Shown here: piece by piece, positions 23,841 through 35,840 of the stretch | How the letters are laid out: each line of letters opens with the position of its first letter | How positions within the stretch are numbered: position 1 is the stretch's first letter | DNA from: Ophioceras dolichostomum | Taxonomy: Eukaryota; Ascomycota; Sordariomycetes; Magnaporthales; Ophioceraceae | Direction: 5' to 3' | DNA length: 64,000 bases | Assembly: GCA_003049485.1 (NCBI GenBank) | Contig: PYST01000001.1 | Coordinates: forward strand, 283,484 to 347,483 | The notes under the pieces: model-generated | What the model was told of the DNA's origin: nothing | What the model saw: the letters and a program-made list of their open reading frames with translations, nothing else | Databases searched by the model: none | Made by a program: the position numbers and the translations under genes

Positions 23841-26800
23841 ATGTCCCGAGATAGAAGCCTCGGAGTCGACATGCCGCACTCAGACCGCGACGGTCCTCTC
23901 GTCAAGAGGCAGAAGCGGGATGTCGCTGTCGCAGAGGGGGGGGCGCACGCCGCGCCACGAGGCTCAAAGATATTTGCACCCTTCCGTGTAAGTCGAGATT
24001 TTCCGCCTCAAATATGCTGCCCGCCCACCAGCCAGCCCATCTATGTGCACGCATATCGGACACTTCGCATATCTCCTGGCTAACCTAGATTGGACTTTCT
24101 CCCTTTTTAGACTGTCGGCCTCGTGAATCCCACCGAGGTCCCCTTCACCTCGACGCCCCGCGGCAAGACTACGTTCCAAATCACGACCAGCGTTGGCCGA
24201 TGCCTCCACACCTACGATCTAAAGCGAGGTCTCAATTTGGTCTTCGTCACCCGGCCGCAAACACCCGCCGATATCACGGCAACCTTCGCTTGGGGCGACC
24301 AAGTCTTCGCCGCGTGGGGCGACTCTGGAGCGAAAACGGGAGGGCCGCAAGGACTATGGGTCTTCCAGAGGGGCAAAAAGGTGGCCGAGCTCGAGCTGCC
24401 GGCTAACCTCAACCAACCTCTCCGCCAGATCCTGGTGTTTGGGTCATGGGTGGCGGCTTGCACCCTCACAAGAATCGAGGTGTGGAAGACAGGCGGCGGC
24501 GCGTTCGAGCACTACACGACGCTCTACTCCATGGTTTCAAGCAAAGGTGGAAACACGTTGACGGGCGGCATCCGAAACATGCCAACCTATCTAAACAAAA
24601 TCTTCGCCGGCCGGAAGGACGGCTGGGTCGAAATCTGGAACGTCAGCACTGGAAAGCTCATCTACACTATCTTGCCACCATGGCCGAACGCGGGGGCGGT
24701 TACGTGCCTGGAACCCACACCAGCGCTCTCTATGCTTGCAATTGCATACTCGAGGGGACCTGTGGTCATCCATAATGTCCTGACCGACAAGCCCGTGCTG
24801 CTGCTAAAAGCGGGAACCGAAGACGCGCCCGTCAGCACAATTTCGTTCCGCACCGACGGGAGGGGTGCCGGCCAGACTGGCGACAAAGATGGCGTCATGG
24901 CGACCGCTACAGAAAAGAGTGGTGACATAACATTCTGGGATTTGAACAAGGGCGGGCGGATTATGAGCGTGCTCCGGGGCGCGCACAACCCTCCCTTGCA
25001 CGATGGTAAGACTGTGCGAGGTGGCATCGGCAAGATCGAGTTCCTCCCCGGCCAGCACGTCATTCTCACCAGCGGGTTGGACAATTCTCTCAAGTCCTGG
25101 ATCTTCGACGAGGCCGCATTCTCGCCGGTCCCACGAGTCCTCCATTCCCGGAGTGGGCACGCCGCGCCCGTCACCTGTCTGCAGTTCCTACCGTCTGACT
25201 TCGACGGCGCTGATGCGGGGAACAAGTGGCTGATTAGCGGCGGCCTTGATCGGAGTCTCTGGGGCTGGAGTTTGCGCCGCGATGGCCAAAGCACAGAGCT
25301 CAGCCAGGGCCAGCTGCGCAAGAAGGCCAAGAAATACGGCATCCTGACGAGCAGCGCGCTGAGCCACGGCCCGACCACCACCCTAGACGACCTCAAGGCT
25401 CCAGAAATCACCTGCATCGCGTCGTCCCTGAATCGGGACGGCGGCATGGGGGCGATCCCTGGTAAGCAACCGACTTGGTCCCACAACAGGAAACCAAACG
25501 TGGATGCCGAAATAAGCGCCATGACCGGCTGGGAGAGCGTGGTCACTGCCCACCGAAATGACCCTCACGCAAGGACCTGGTTCTGGGGCCGGAAAAGGGC
25601 CGGTCGCTGGGCGTTCCCGACAGGGGACGGGAGCTACGTGTCAACTGTTGCCATCAGCCCCTGCGGAACCTTTGCTCTGGTGGGCTCCGTCGAAGGCGGA
25701 CTGGACATGTACAACCTCCAGTCGGGAATGCACCGTCAACGGTTCCCGTCTAAGCTCACGCCCGCGCAGGCCCGACAGCTGAAGGTACAACAGCTGCGTC
25801 AAGCCGACAGCGGCCTGGCTCAGCTGGAGTATAACTCTAAGACAAGTTTTGCACCTGGGACAGGGAGACACAAGAAGGCCGTCACAGGTATCGTTGTGGA
25901 CTCGATGAACAAGCTCGTCATCTCGTGCTCGTTGGATGGCACGGTCAAGTTCTGGGATTTCCTCACTGGTTGTCTGCTCGACCAGCTCGACTGGGCGCCG
26001 ATGACGACCATCACAGGATGCAGGTACCATGCCGGCAGCGATCTGGTGGCGTTCTCGTGCGACGACCACTCCATCCGTGTCGTCGACATCGAGACGAAGA
26101 AGACCATCCGAGAGTTCTGGGGCTGCCAGGACACCGTGAACGACTTCTGTTTCTCGAACGATGGGCGGTGGATCGTTGCTGTGAGCCAGGACTCGACCTT
26201 GCGCGTCTGGGATCTCCCGACCAGTCATCTTATTGATGCGGTCAGGCTAGAGCGACCATGTAAGGCTGTAGCGTTCTCTGCTACAGGGGAGCACCTCGCT
26301 ACTGTTACTGAGGGGGAGCTGGGAGTCGGCATCTGGACCAACAGGACCCTATATAAGCACGTGCCAACCCGGCAGGTGTCTGAAAAGGAGATGGCTCGCA
26401 TGTCAGGCCCGACCACGTCCGGCGAAGGCGGGCAGGGTCTAGTCGACGCCGCGTTCGATGACGACGAGATCAGCCCCAACGAGGAGGACGCCGTCGACAC
26501 GGGCCTGACTGTTGACCAACTGAGCGAGGATATTGTTACTCTGAGTCTAGTTCCCAGGAGCAGGTGGCAGACTCTGCTGCATCTGGACCTGATCAAGCAG
26601 AGGAATAAACCAAAGGAGGCACCCAAGGTCCCAGAGAAGGCGCCATTTTTTCTGCCGCCCCTGGGCGATCAGAAGTCTTCTATCCAACAAGATCCAGAGA
26701 AAGCTGGTAACTCTGGGGAAAGCACGGATCCGGCCCGGTCGAGGATTACCGGTCTCGACATGCGCCGGGCTGAGGAAGCCTTCACAGCCAAGCTGCGCGC

Positions 26801-27242
26801 AGGCGCTGCTTCAGGAAACTGTGAGTCTCCCAAACCCAAGACACAAGTATCGTGAGACATTTGGGCGTCGCTAATCTATCCAATAACGATAGATGACGAG
26901 TTCCTCGAGCATCTGAAGGCATTGTCGCCGTCAACGGCAGACATGGAGCTGCGGTCCCTCTCGGGAGCAGCCAGCGATAGTCGCGACGGCAGTGTCAACG
27001 AGCTCCTGCACTTCATCCACGCACTAACGACCAGGCTGGTCGCCCGGCGAGATTACGAGCTGACGCAAGCTTGGATGACGGTTTTCCTCCGGCTGCATTG
27101 CGACGAGATCACGGAGGATGACAGGCTCCTCGACGCGCTTCAGGCGTGGAAGACACAGCAGGAGCGGGAGAAGGATCGGTTGGACGGCATCGTCGGCTAC
27201 TGCGGTGGGGTGATCGGCTTCATAAGAAATCCTCGGGCGTGA
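23841..27242 (+). CDS. utp21: U3 snoRNP-associated WD-repeat protein Utp21 (WDR36 homologue)
   Basis: Exons are 23841-23987, 24111-26820 and 26893-27242, in phase, giving about 1068 residues (a second start at 23871 would remove ten). Utp21 is a nucleolar subunit of the UTP-B module of the small-subunit processome and is needed for 18S rRNA maturation. The N-terminus has the family signature SKIFAPFRTVGLVNPTEVPF across the first splice junction. Two beta-propellers' worth of WD-like repeats follow up to about residue 780 (for example WVEIWNVSTGKLI, TVKFWDFLTG, DSTLRVWDLPTSHLIDAV). The C-terminal Utp21 domain runs from about 830 to the end (YDEFLEHLKALSPSTADMELRSL is split at the last junction). 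Length and both motifs match the family. Both acceptors are TAG. Expected to be constitutive; nothing in the sequence suggests special control. Confidence 0.95.
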
Positions 27243-28930
27243 AAGGGGCGGTGAGAGTCCAATACAGAAAACGCCGCTAAGCGATGCGGAGCCGGCCCGG
27301 CCACTTTGCCTCAAGGAGACAAACGCAGAGATTCCCAGCCTTCACGCACCGGCTCACCGAGGACTTGACCGGAAAGGCCGACCCGCCCCGCAACGTTGCT
27401 CCGTTAGGCTACGGTAGTCCAGCAAACGAACTCAGAACGAACCAGGTTCCTGGGATCAGCAGAGACATCACAAACAGGCGGGGTATCGGACATAAATCTC
27501 CAGTTTCCAGACACGCACGACTCGGGTGGAGGAGGACCAGCTTGGCACATGAGATAACGCCATTACACATAGAACGCCATTATACCACCCAAGAAACAGG
27601 GAAACAAAGCAAAGCTTAACTTTGCCAACCTAACCCACAAACTCAAATTGACGGCCTGAAGACATGGACTAGGTGTTTCTACTAGTTGCCAATCCTTCGT
27701 CCTTTTACGCTGCGCGATTGACATTGATGCCCACTTTCTCCATCCGATGATCGAAAGATCAAGGAGACCCGGTGGCACAACCCAAATAGCCTTTGGGTGC
27801 CGCAGGGACGATTCGGCGGCGTTGAGGTCCTGCTCCGACATGAGGACACCAGACGAGCAATGTCAAAATTTTTACCCATGCCTCCGCTCTCCGCTCTCCG
27901 CTTGTCCCCGCTCGCCGGTGTCTCCTTGCCTCCTGGTTCCTTGCCCTCCTCCTCCCCAACCTCCCCCTGCTCAGGACGGAGTACCCGTGTCTGCTATGCA
28001 GACATGCGCTCCTTCCCACATGACTTTTCTGGGTCGGTCGGACTACGCGCTGCACTATGACGCTCTTTCCCGACTTTGCGTCTTTTTTTTCTCGATCCTC
28101 CCGGGCCAACGGGGGTGTTCGTCGGTCGCTCGTATGTTCTCCATAGCAAAAAAAGGTATCCACCCCCGCGTCCCACCCAGTTTTACGACATACTCCATGC
28201 CGAGGACTACTACTACTACGCAGTGCTCAGCGGTCAGGCGACGTTGGTACCTGCCTGAACCTATTTGCACAAAAAAGGAGACGAAAATGCCGACAGGAAA
28301 ATGCTTTCGCTAGTCTCGCTCGTGAAAGTCGGGATCCCAAATTGGAGATCAAGCCTGTTGGTCGCATTGTATGCCAGTTTTACTCCTAGAAAATACTTTA
28401 CGTACAAGGGGGCCGAGGAAAACATTCTCCTACGATCAGAATATCCACAACCACCACCCTAGCTGCTCCTACAAGTATAGCCGTTACTGTCCTTATCTCT
28501 ACCTTACCTCGTATCCTACCGTACCTAGACACCTTCATCACTCTCTCTTCGCTTGCAGGCAAGAAAACAAGCAACAGACTCCGAATCCTACAAATCTTAG
28601 GTCCACCCCGTCTCGCTTCACCGTTTTAAAAACAGCACGCACAAAGAGCCATATTCCCAGCTTGTTTGGTTTCTCATATGGAATTCGTGGCCGACTTCTT
28701 CTCCCTCCTCTTGAAGGGAATACGCTGAGTCGAAGAGCAAGCAGCCCCCTATCCAACCAACTCCCCAGGAAAACTTTTCACAAAGGAACCACGCAAAACC
28801 TGGATTGAAACATACGGACGAGACACCCAGGTCCCCACATACCTAAGCAAGGGTGTTGAACTTCCTCCTCCTACCCCGTTCCTCCCCTCCCTTCCCCTCC
28901 CCATTCACGAGAAGGAAGGAGGAGCGAGCA
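27243..28930. other. Intergenic region: Utp21 3' side and permease promoter
   Basis: 1.7 kb with no convincing exon. The half nearest the permease is pyrimidine-rich (CTCC/CTTCC stretches around 28850-28900), typical of fungal core promoters. Confidence 0.5.
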
Positions 28931-31900
28931 ATGTCGTCGTCATCAGGAGTCGACATGGCCCTCAGCCCAGCCGGCTCCGAGCGCCGCGTCTCGGACGGGG
29001 AGAAGCATGCTGTTGCCGGAGAGAAGAGACCGGGCGGCGGTCTGCCAGAAGCGGAGACCGGCTCGGTATCGTCCGGGGGCAAGGGCGACCACACGCATCG
29101 GAGACTCAAGCCGCGCCATGTCCAGCTGATAGGTGAGCATCACTCGCTGTCACTTGTCTCTGTTTACGTCTCTTTCTCTTTCATCAAGCAGAAGCAGAAA
29201 CTCTAGTGTCCATCCACACACCCAGCTTCAATGCTCTCTTTCTTTCAATGGAACTTTTCTGTTATATGGTCTGACGCATAGATACCTAACTTCTTCCCCT
29301 TTTTTCGCTCGCACCCTCTAGGGATTGGCGGTACAATCGGCACGGCGCTCTTCGTCCAGATCGGTCAGGGCCTGCTCAACGGCGGACCGGGTAGCCTTTT
29401 CTTGGCGTTTACTATCTGGTAGTGTTGCCTCCCTCACGTTCTCCCCGAGATTTCTCCAGGAAGAACGCCTTTTCGGTTCGGCTGGTGAAGTGGTTATCTG
29501 ACATACACGACTTCTCTCCCTCCCCGTCGTCGCAGGTCCGTCTTCATCCTGGCCTGCACAATATGTAAGAACCATCAAACTTGAACCATCCCAATAGTAC
29601 CCTAGGTGCCGACTCTTTCTAGCGGGGAGCGGCCAGCGTTGGGGTAGCAAAAGAACAATATCCGAGTGGGATGCTAAAAGTTGTTGATATCTCTCTGCTT
29701 GTATATACAGGCCTGGCTGAGATGGTCTCGTACCTTCCCATCTCGTCGCCATTTATCAGATTCGCGGGGAACTTCGTCGACCAGGCGCTGGGCTTCGCCG
29801 CCGGCTGGAACTTCTTCGTCTTCGAGGCTGCCCTTGTGCCGTTCGAGGTCACGGCGTGCAACCTCGTCATCCACTTCTGGTCAGACGCGTATGTGGTCTT
29901 TTTTTTATTGTTATCCCGCTGTCCAGAGCCGCCATGAAGGGTTCTACACTTCGGGGCCGTACTGTCCCGACAGCGGTCACGTGGTGTTGGACCCCTATTC
30001 TCTCTTACCCAGGCAGGTCAGCGCGCTGACATTCAGAGTCATCTATACATACCTCAAGAGTGCCGGTGGGGGGTATCATCGCCATCGTCATTTTTCTGTA
30101 CGGGTGCGTAACACAAAGCAACGTCCACCATTCCTTCTCTTCTATGTTTTTAGTTCTTTGTGCACTCACTCATCTGTCGTCGCGACATCAGACTTATCAA
30201 CCTCCTCGCCGTGGACTGGTACGGCGAGACGGAGTTCTGGGCCGCCCTGGGAAAAGTCGTCCTGATCGTCTCCCTTCTTCTGTTCACCTTCATCGTCATG
30301 CTCGGCGGAAACCCGCTGGGTGACCGGTTCGGCTTCAAATTCTGGCAGGATCCGGGCGCATTCGCGCCTCTTTACTACGACGGCTCGCTGGGCCGCTTCC
30401 TGGGGTTCTTGCAGTGCCTGATCCAGGCCTCTTTCACCATCGCAGGGTAAGCGAGATGGCCTCTAGCCCGTATGCCTAGCTGCTTCGTCGAAGTGCTTTT
30501 GAGGCGTCTGCTGATATCTCTTTCTGGTTGTGCTGCTCGTCAGCCCGGACTACGTCGCAATGGCGGCTGGAGAGGCAGAGGATCCACGTCGGCAGCTGCC
30601 CCGCGCGTTCAATACCGTCTTCGTACGTGTCCTCTCTGCTATTCCCCCATCATCATATTCTTCTCTGCCTGACAAGATGCATCACCGGTCGTCCTATTGT
30701 TTCAGACGTACGAAGGACATGGATATGTCTACTCACTTCACCATCATGCTGACTTCGAGGTGGGAACGGCGGTCAAAGTACCGGTTGACGTGCTTCTTCG
30801 TGCTCGGCTCTCTCGCCGTTGGCATCTTGGTCCCTTACGATGACAAAGAGTTGAAGACTGCTTTTGCCAACAGCGCGCCCGGTGCTGCGGCGAGTCCCTA
30901 CGTCGTAGCCATGAATCGCCTCAACATTCCCGTACTACCACATATCGTCAACGCCTTGGTCTTGACCGCCGTCTTCTCGGCAGGGAATAGTGTAAGCACA
31001 AAACCGTTTCTCACTCGTCTAATGTCAAGATATTCGCATGCCCACACCAACTACGGCAGAAAGGGTAACTGAGGAAGGCTGAAAACTAGTACGTCTACTG
31101 CGCCTCCCGCTCGCTCTACGGCCTAGCCCTCGAGGGCAAGGCGCCAAGGATCCTAGCTCGGTGCACCAAGAAGGGGGTCCCGGCATACTCCGTGCTGGTG
31201 GTCCTCGGCTTCGCGCTGCTGTCGTTCCTGCAGGTGTCCAACGGCGCGGCGGAGGTGCTTTCGTGGTTCGTCAGCCTGGTCACCGCCTCGCAGCTGATCA
31301 ACTTCGCCGTCATCTGCTTCACCTACATCCGCTTCCACCGCGCGCTCGCCGCGCAGGGCGTCGACCGCCGATCCCTGCCCTACCGGGGCTGGTTCCAGCC
31401 GTACGCCGCCTGGTTCGGCCTGTGCGGGACATCCGTCATGGCCCTCATCGGTGGATATACCGTCTTCCTGCCGGGGAGGTGGAACGTGCCCAAGTTTTTG
31501 TTCTCGTGAGTTTTTACCTTCCTCGTCCCTGATCTTACTCCTCGACGTGTGAACCTCCTTCTCTTCCATCCCCACAAACGAGCCGAGCCGAGTCGAACCA
31601 GTCCGTAAGGGTCCCTTGTTTTTCTCGAAGTTCCTGTGGAGAGTGGTGATTAATGCTCTGAGTGCCGTCACGGACGGGGTAGGTACACGATGGTCGGTGT
31701 CTCTCCGGTCTTGTTTGTAGGCTGGAAGCTCGTCAAGCGCACAAAGTTCCTCGCCCCCGAGGAGGTCGACCTGCGTAAGAACCTGGCCGACATTGAAGAA
31801 TATGAGCGTCATTACGTCCCGCAGCCGTCCAAGTACGTTCGACCCCGTTGTGTCCAGACACCTCCTCTTCTCTCAGCATGCTTTCTTCATCTTAGAACCC

Positions 31901-31998
31901 CCTTCTGCACCCAAAGTCGTGCGCTGACGGAGTTGGACCGGCTGTCTTCGCTCTCTAGGGGCATCTACGCGAAGGTCTTGGACTTCTTGTTTGGATGA
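28931..31998 (+). CDS. Amino-acid permease (AAT/YAT family, Dip5-like)
   Basis: Eleven exons join in phase to 567 residues: 28931-29132, 29322-29418, 29536-29564, 29711-29888, 30059-30103, 30192-30446, 30544-30622, 30779-30991, 31090-31505, 31683-31832, 31959-31998. The product is a plasma-membrane proton symporter with about 12 membrane segments. TM1 carries the family signature GIGGTIGTALFVQIG; next come LAEMVSYLP in TM2-3, DYVAMAAGEAEDPRRQLPRAFNTVFYRL, SAGNSYVYCASRSLYGLALEGKAP, and a cytosolic tail after TM12. The soluble N-terminus of about 65 residues is Ser/Gly/Glu-rich. It most resembles fungal Dip5-type dicarboxylic amino-acid permeases, but substrate cannot be read from sequence. Oddities: a 29-nt exon 3, and AAG acceptors for exons 5 and 8. 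Confidence is high for the family and moderate for the smallest exons. Confidence 0.9.
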
Positions 31999-34900
31999 TA
32001 GTAGGCTCGTGGCCCGAGATGGGTCGAATCGCCGTCGAGGAGATATGAGCGCAATACACAACGAAGTCGGCGAGTCATAGTCGGCCAGGCAGCGAAGGCC
32101 AGGAATGTTACAGTGATTTCCTGCCGTAGCTAGTCCGTGACCACTAGCCTTCTCGGGCCCTCGAACTCGGGCGATCGTTTGCGGGTTCATTCGCAGCGGC
32201 ATGTGGTAGTCGACCGCGATACACTGTCGAATCTTTCGTCGAGTACAGTCCTAGAACAAATATCCAGCCACCTGCGACTTCCTCTGCAGCTTAATCGTCA
32301 GTCCAAGCGTTGTCGGTGTCGGGGCTCCCTCTGCATGGCCAATCGTCAGCCACTGCGTCGGCAAGGAAACACATGAGTCTGCCCAGCCAGCAAGCGTACT
32401 CGAGCGACGTCATCGTGGGGTCTCGGTAGTGATTTCCATTTTGTTCTTGTCGTGCCCTTGAGGCCCTGATCCCCAGAGCCCCTGACCTCCTCACCTCATG
32501 TTCCTAGCCTCTGAACCTGATCAAGAGTCCCCCTCTTAGCTTCAGCGTACCACGATTATTCTGTTATCGTCAAGCTGCACCAGTGAACCAATCGAATCCT
32601 ATCCTAGGAGCCGGGGCTATTATCGAACAGAGCATGTCGTCATTGGGACTTCGGTGCTGCGGAGTGGGTGCCGTCGGGGTCTTCGAGCTTGCTGTTTGAC
32701 GCTGGTCTGGCTACCCCTTTCTCTTGACCCTCACCATGCCGCTCTCCCTTAAGGTCCAGGAAGCCAAGATACTTGTTCGATCGTTCGGGATTGAATGGGT
32801 GTGGATTGATGAAGCCATCGCAAGAAATATTTGCGTGCGGAATCATCTGCCCCTTTATATGCCATGTGTATCCCCTGGCTCCCACAATCGCCATTTCTCG
32901 GCACCCGGTTCGACTCACAATCATTCGAGCAAGCCGGGGGCGAGCAGTATGAAATACCTGGACACGAGGACGTCACTCGCACAACAGCTGACATGCATCG
33001 CGGCTGATATTCTGGAAATATCTAAGAAGCCTGTTAGGCTCGCTGCAATCTAAATGAAGTCCAGACACAGCCGCATCCGGCAGCCCCTTTAGCCAAATCC
33101 TCCAAGCCGGCGGCGGCGGCGGTCGTTGGCCAACACCGGGTACAGAAAGCTGTCGGCGCCTGTGAGGCTGAACCGGAAGATGTAAGTCAGTATAGCTCTA
33201 GGTCACCTTGTCATCCTACATAATCTGGACTTCAGGCACAAATCGGTGGCGAGAGTCACACGCTTGTTTGCCCTTTCTTCCTTCAAACTTTTGCCTGACA
33301 GGAAGGTTGTCACACGACGACAAAGGAGAAGCTCTCAATAGCCTGCAAGTCCTTCCTCAGCCGTCTGGAGGTACAGACTTAGCCGGTGGACAGAAGTGTC
33401 TCTGGCCTATTACCGAGTGATCGTTTTACACAAACCCCTACTAGTCTGGCACTAGGACATAACGACAGACAGCACCGGCCTTGCCAGCGAGGGAGGATGT
33501 TACACGCCGGACTACCTTGGTGAATCGGAAGCAAACATCTGGGAAAAGTGGCAAGTGACCCGAAACGGGCGTTTTGAAACAACGGAAGGGATTGAGATGT
33601 CCAAACTAAGAGCACTCGGAGGCTGAGTGAGTGAGACCAGTCAGGTGGCGGATGGTGCATCAGGAACGGAAAGTAGAAGGAACACTCCGGAAGGGAAGGA
33701 AAAGAAGCCATGCAGCCGGAGAGAACAAGAGAAGCGGGCTGAGAAGGGCTGTCGAGGAGGGGAGCAGAGCGACGACGCATCGACGGACTGTCTGTTCGCC
33801 CTTCGCCTTTGCAGATGCAAGATGGGATTGTCATCCCATCGTGCGTTGCAGCACATTGACGGACGGCCCTCTTGCAACCCTTCGAGTGGTATTAGCAGGG
33901 ACCGGGTCTCTTCGGTCTCCTCGCTCCGACGTCTCCGGTGGCTCCGGTTGGGCGCGGTTTTGGGTTTCGTCCCATCGCCAGACCCTCTGGAAGGCGAACA
34001 GAGCGAAGATCACGAACGGCATTGCTGCCGAGGAAGGAAAGGAAAGGGGTGGGCCATCGCAGTTCGTCCCTTTTTCTGCCCGCCTCCTCGCGCATCGCCG
34101 TCACCTTCCATCTCGTCTTGCGGACGCATGTACTGATCGACTGCTCTGCGGTGCATCTCCTGAGGCAGTTGAGTGGCGGCGACGGTGATCTGGGGCCACG
34201 ACGATGGAGGGAAATATGGAGTGAAGCAGGGACAAGGGGCCGAGGAGATGGAGGGGGGCGTTGGTGAGTTGGTGAGCTGGTCGGATGCAATCCGACGGCG
34301 GCTCGTCTGCATCGACAACCACATCGGATGAGGTCTGTGGAAGCTCGTCTCAGGTGCTTCTAGAAGGGAGCATGATGGTTGGCGAGAATCTCGGCACCAA
34401 AAGGCAGAGGCGAGCATTGAGGTGAGTGGAAGAAAGGGTATCCCCGTCTCCGGCCTGCAAGGGGGTGACATCAGGAACAGATCCTCTAGTGAGTGCTCTA
34501 GTGCCTCGCAGAAGCTCGCTCTCCCAACCGCAGTGATGGGAGGGACGGGATGGAGGAGACTCTGTGAGGGGAGCTGGTGGGACAAGAGGATGGTTGTCAA
34601 AACGGTCCGATAACTGGTTCAGGACTCGAGACTCAAAACACAGATCAGCTGGTGGCAAAGAGCTACTCTCGATGTTGTAACAAGGGCCGCTCCGTCAGAC
34701 TTTAGCAGCCGTCGACCTCAGACAAGGGCGGAACCCGGTAGGGCTGATGATGGCGACGGCGAAGACTGCCGAGCCCGCTCGCTCATCCTTCTTCCCTTAT
34801 CGCGAACAGCATTGATGTCCTCCCACCATAGTTCCTGAGAGATGGATCTGACGGGGGGCATGAGTGATGAAGGGGAAGGAACGGACGGCCAACGGCGGGG

Positions 34901-35792
34901 CCCAGGTGAGGACTAGACTCTCTGAGACTCTGAGAGAGGGAGGGAGAGTCAGTTAAAGCATACGCTTTCCGTATCGGGACGAGACGGGATGTTTGGCGGC
35001 GAGCGTGGGATATGCACAGCGAACTGGGAGCATGCCTGCTTGCGGGCAGAGTTGCTTCCTGTAGTGCACACACCTCGCCTCAGCCGCTCTTGCAGCTGTC
35101 CTCCATGCACAGCGGCCCTGCCACCGTCCAATCAACAGCCTCGACTGCTCGACCGGCACGGCACACTTTCAGGTCCGACTGGGTGGCTACATTTAAGGAT
35201 CTAATTCAGGAAGACATCCAAAAGAGGAGAAAAAGTGAGGAAATATTGGCCATGTGACTGACGGTGGAAACCAAACGAGAACAAATGAGTGAGAGTAAAC
35301 TAGATAGCTATAGGAAACCCTTCAACTCTGGCACCCCTGAGCCACTTCGTTACCATCGCGGCGAGTTCCGGACACCCTAGCTAACAGATTGGTCCCCAAC
35401 CATGGCCCCAGACCATCTGAACTCACCTTGAGCGAGACCAGCCAGAGATCCTGAGCCAAACTCGTAAAGGACACTCGCTGGGGGGAGGGACAGAGAAGGC
35501 AATGGCAACCATGCGATCCGAGTAGCGAATCCACGGCACGGAAACGGTCACAAGGGTCGTTCCGAAACCTCTCTCCACCGCGAGGTTCGAATAAGAAAGT
35601 ACCGGTCGGTTCCGGGGAGGGGGATGAGACAGGGGTTTCTCGACCAATCAGAGTAACTCCGCAACACCCGGCTAGGTCTGTAAGAGTAAGAGGTGACGAC
35701 GGAGAAAAGAAAGACGGAGGAAGGAAGGAGAAAAGACAGAGAGAGGCTCGAGCTCGAAACATGAACATCCGTCTTGGTCCGTTCATCTCTGA

Positions 35793-35840
35793 GTGTGTGT
35801 GTGTGTGTGTGAGAAAGAGAGTGAGAGAGAGAGAGAGAGG
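35793..35840. repeat. (GT)n and (GA)n microsatellites
   Basis: About nine GT units, a short GA-rich spacer, then about nine GA units, in non-coding sequence. Confidence 0.9.

Noticed and set aside
32724..33053. Plus-strand frame with a WVWIDEA string recalling HET-domain proteins
   Set aside because: Only a few residues match, the surrounding HET motifs are absent, and the opposite strand is equally open.
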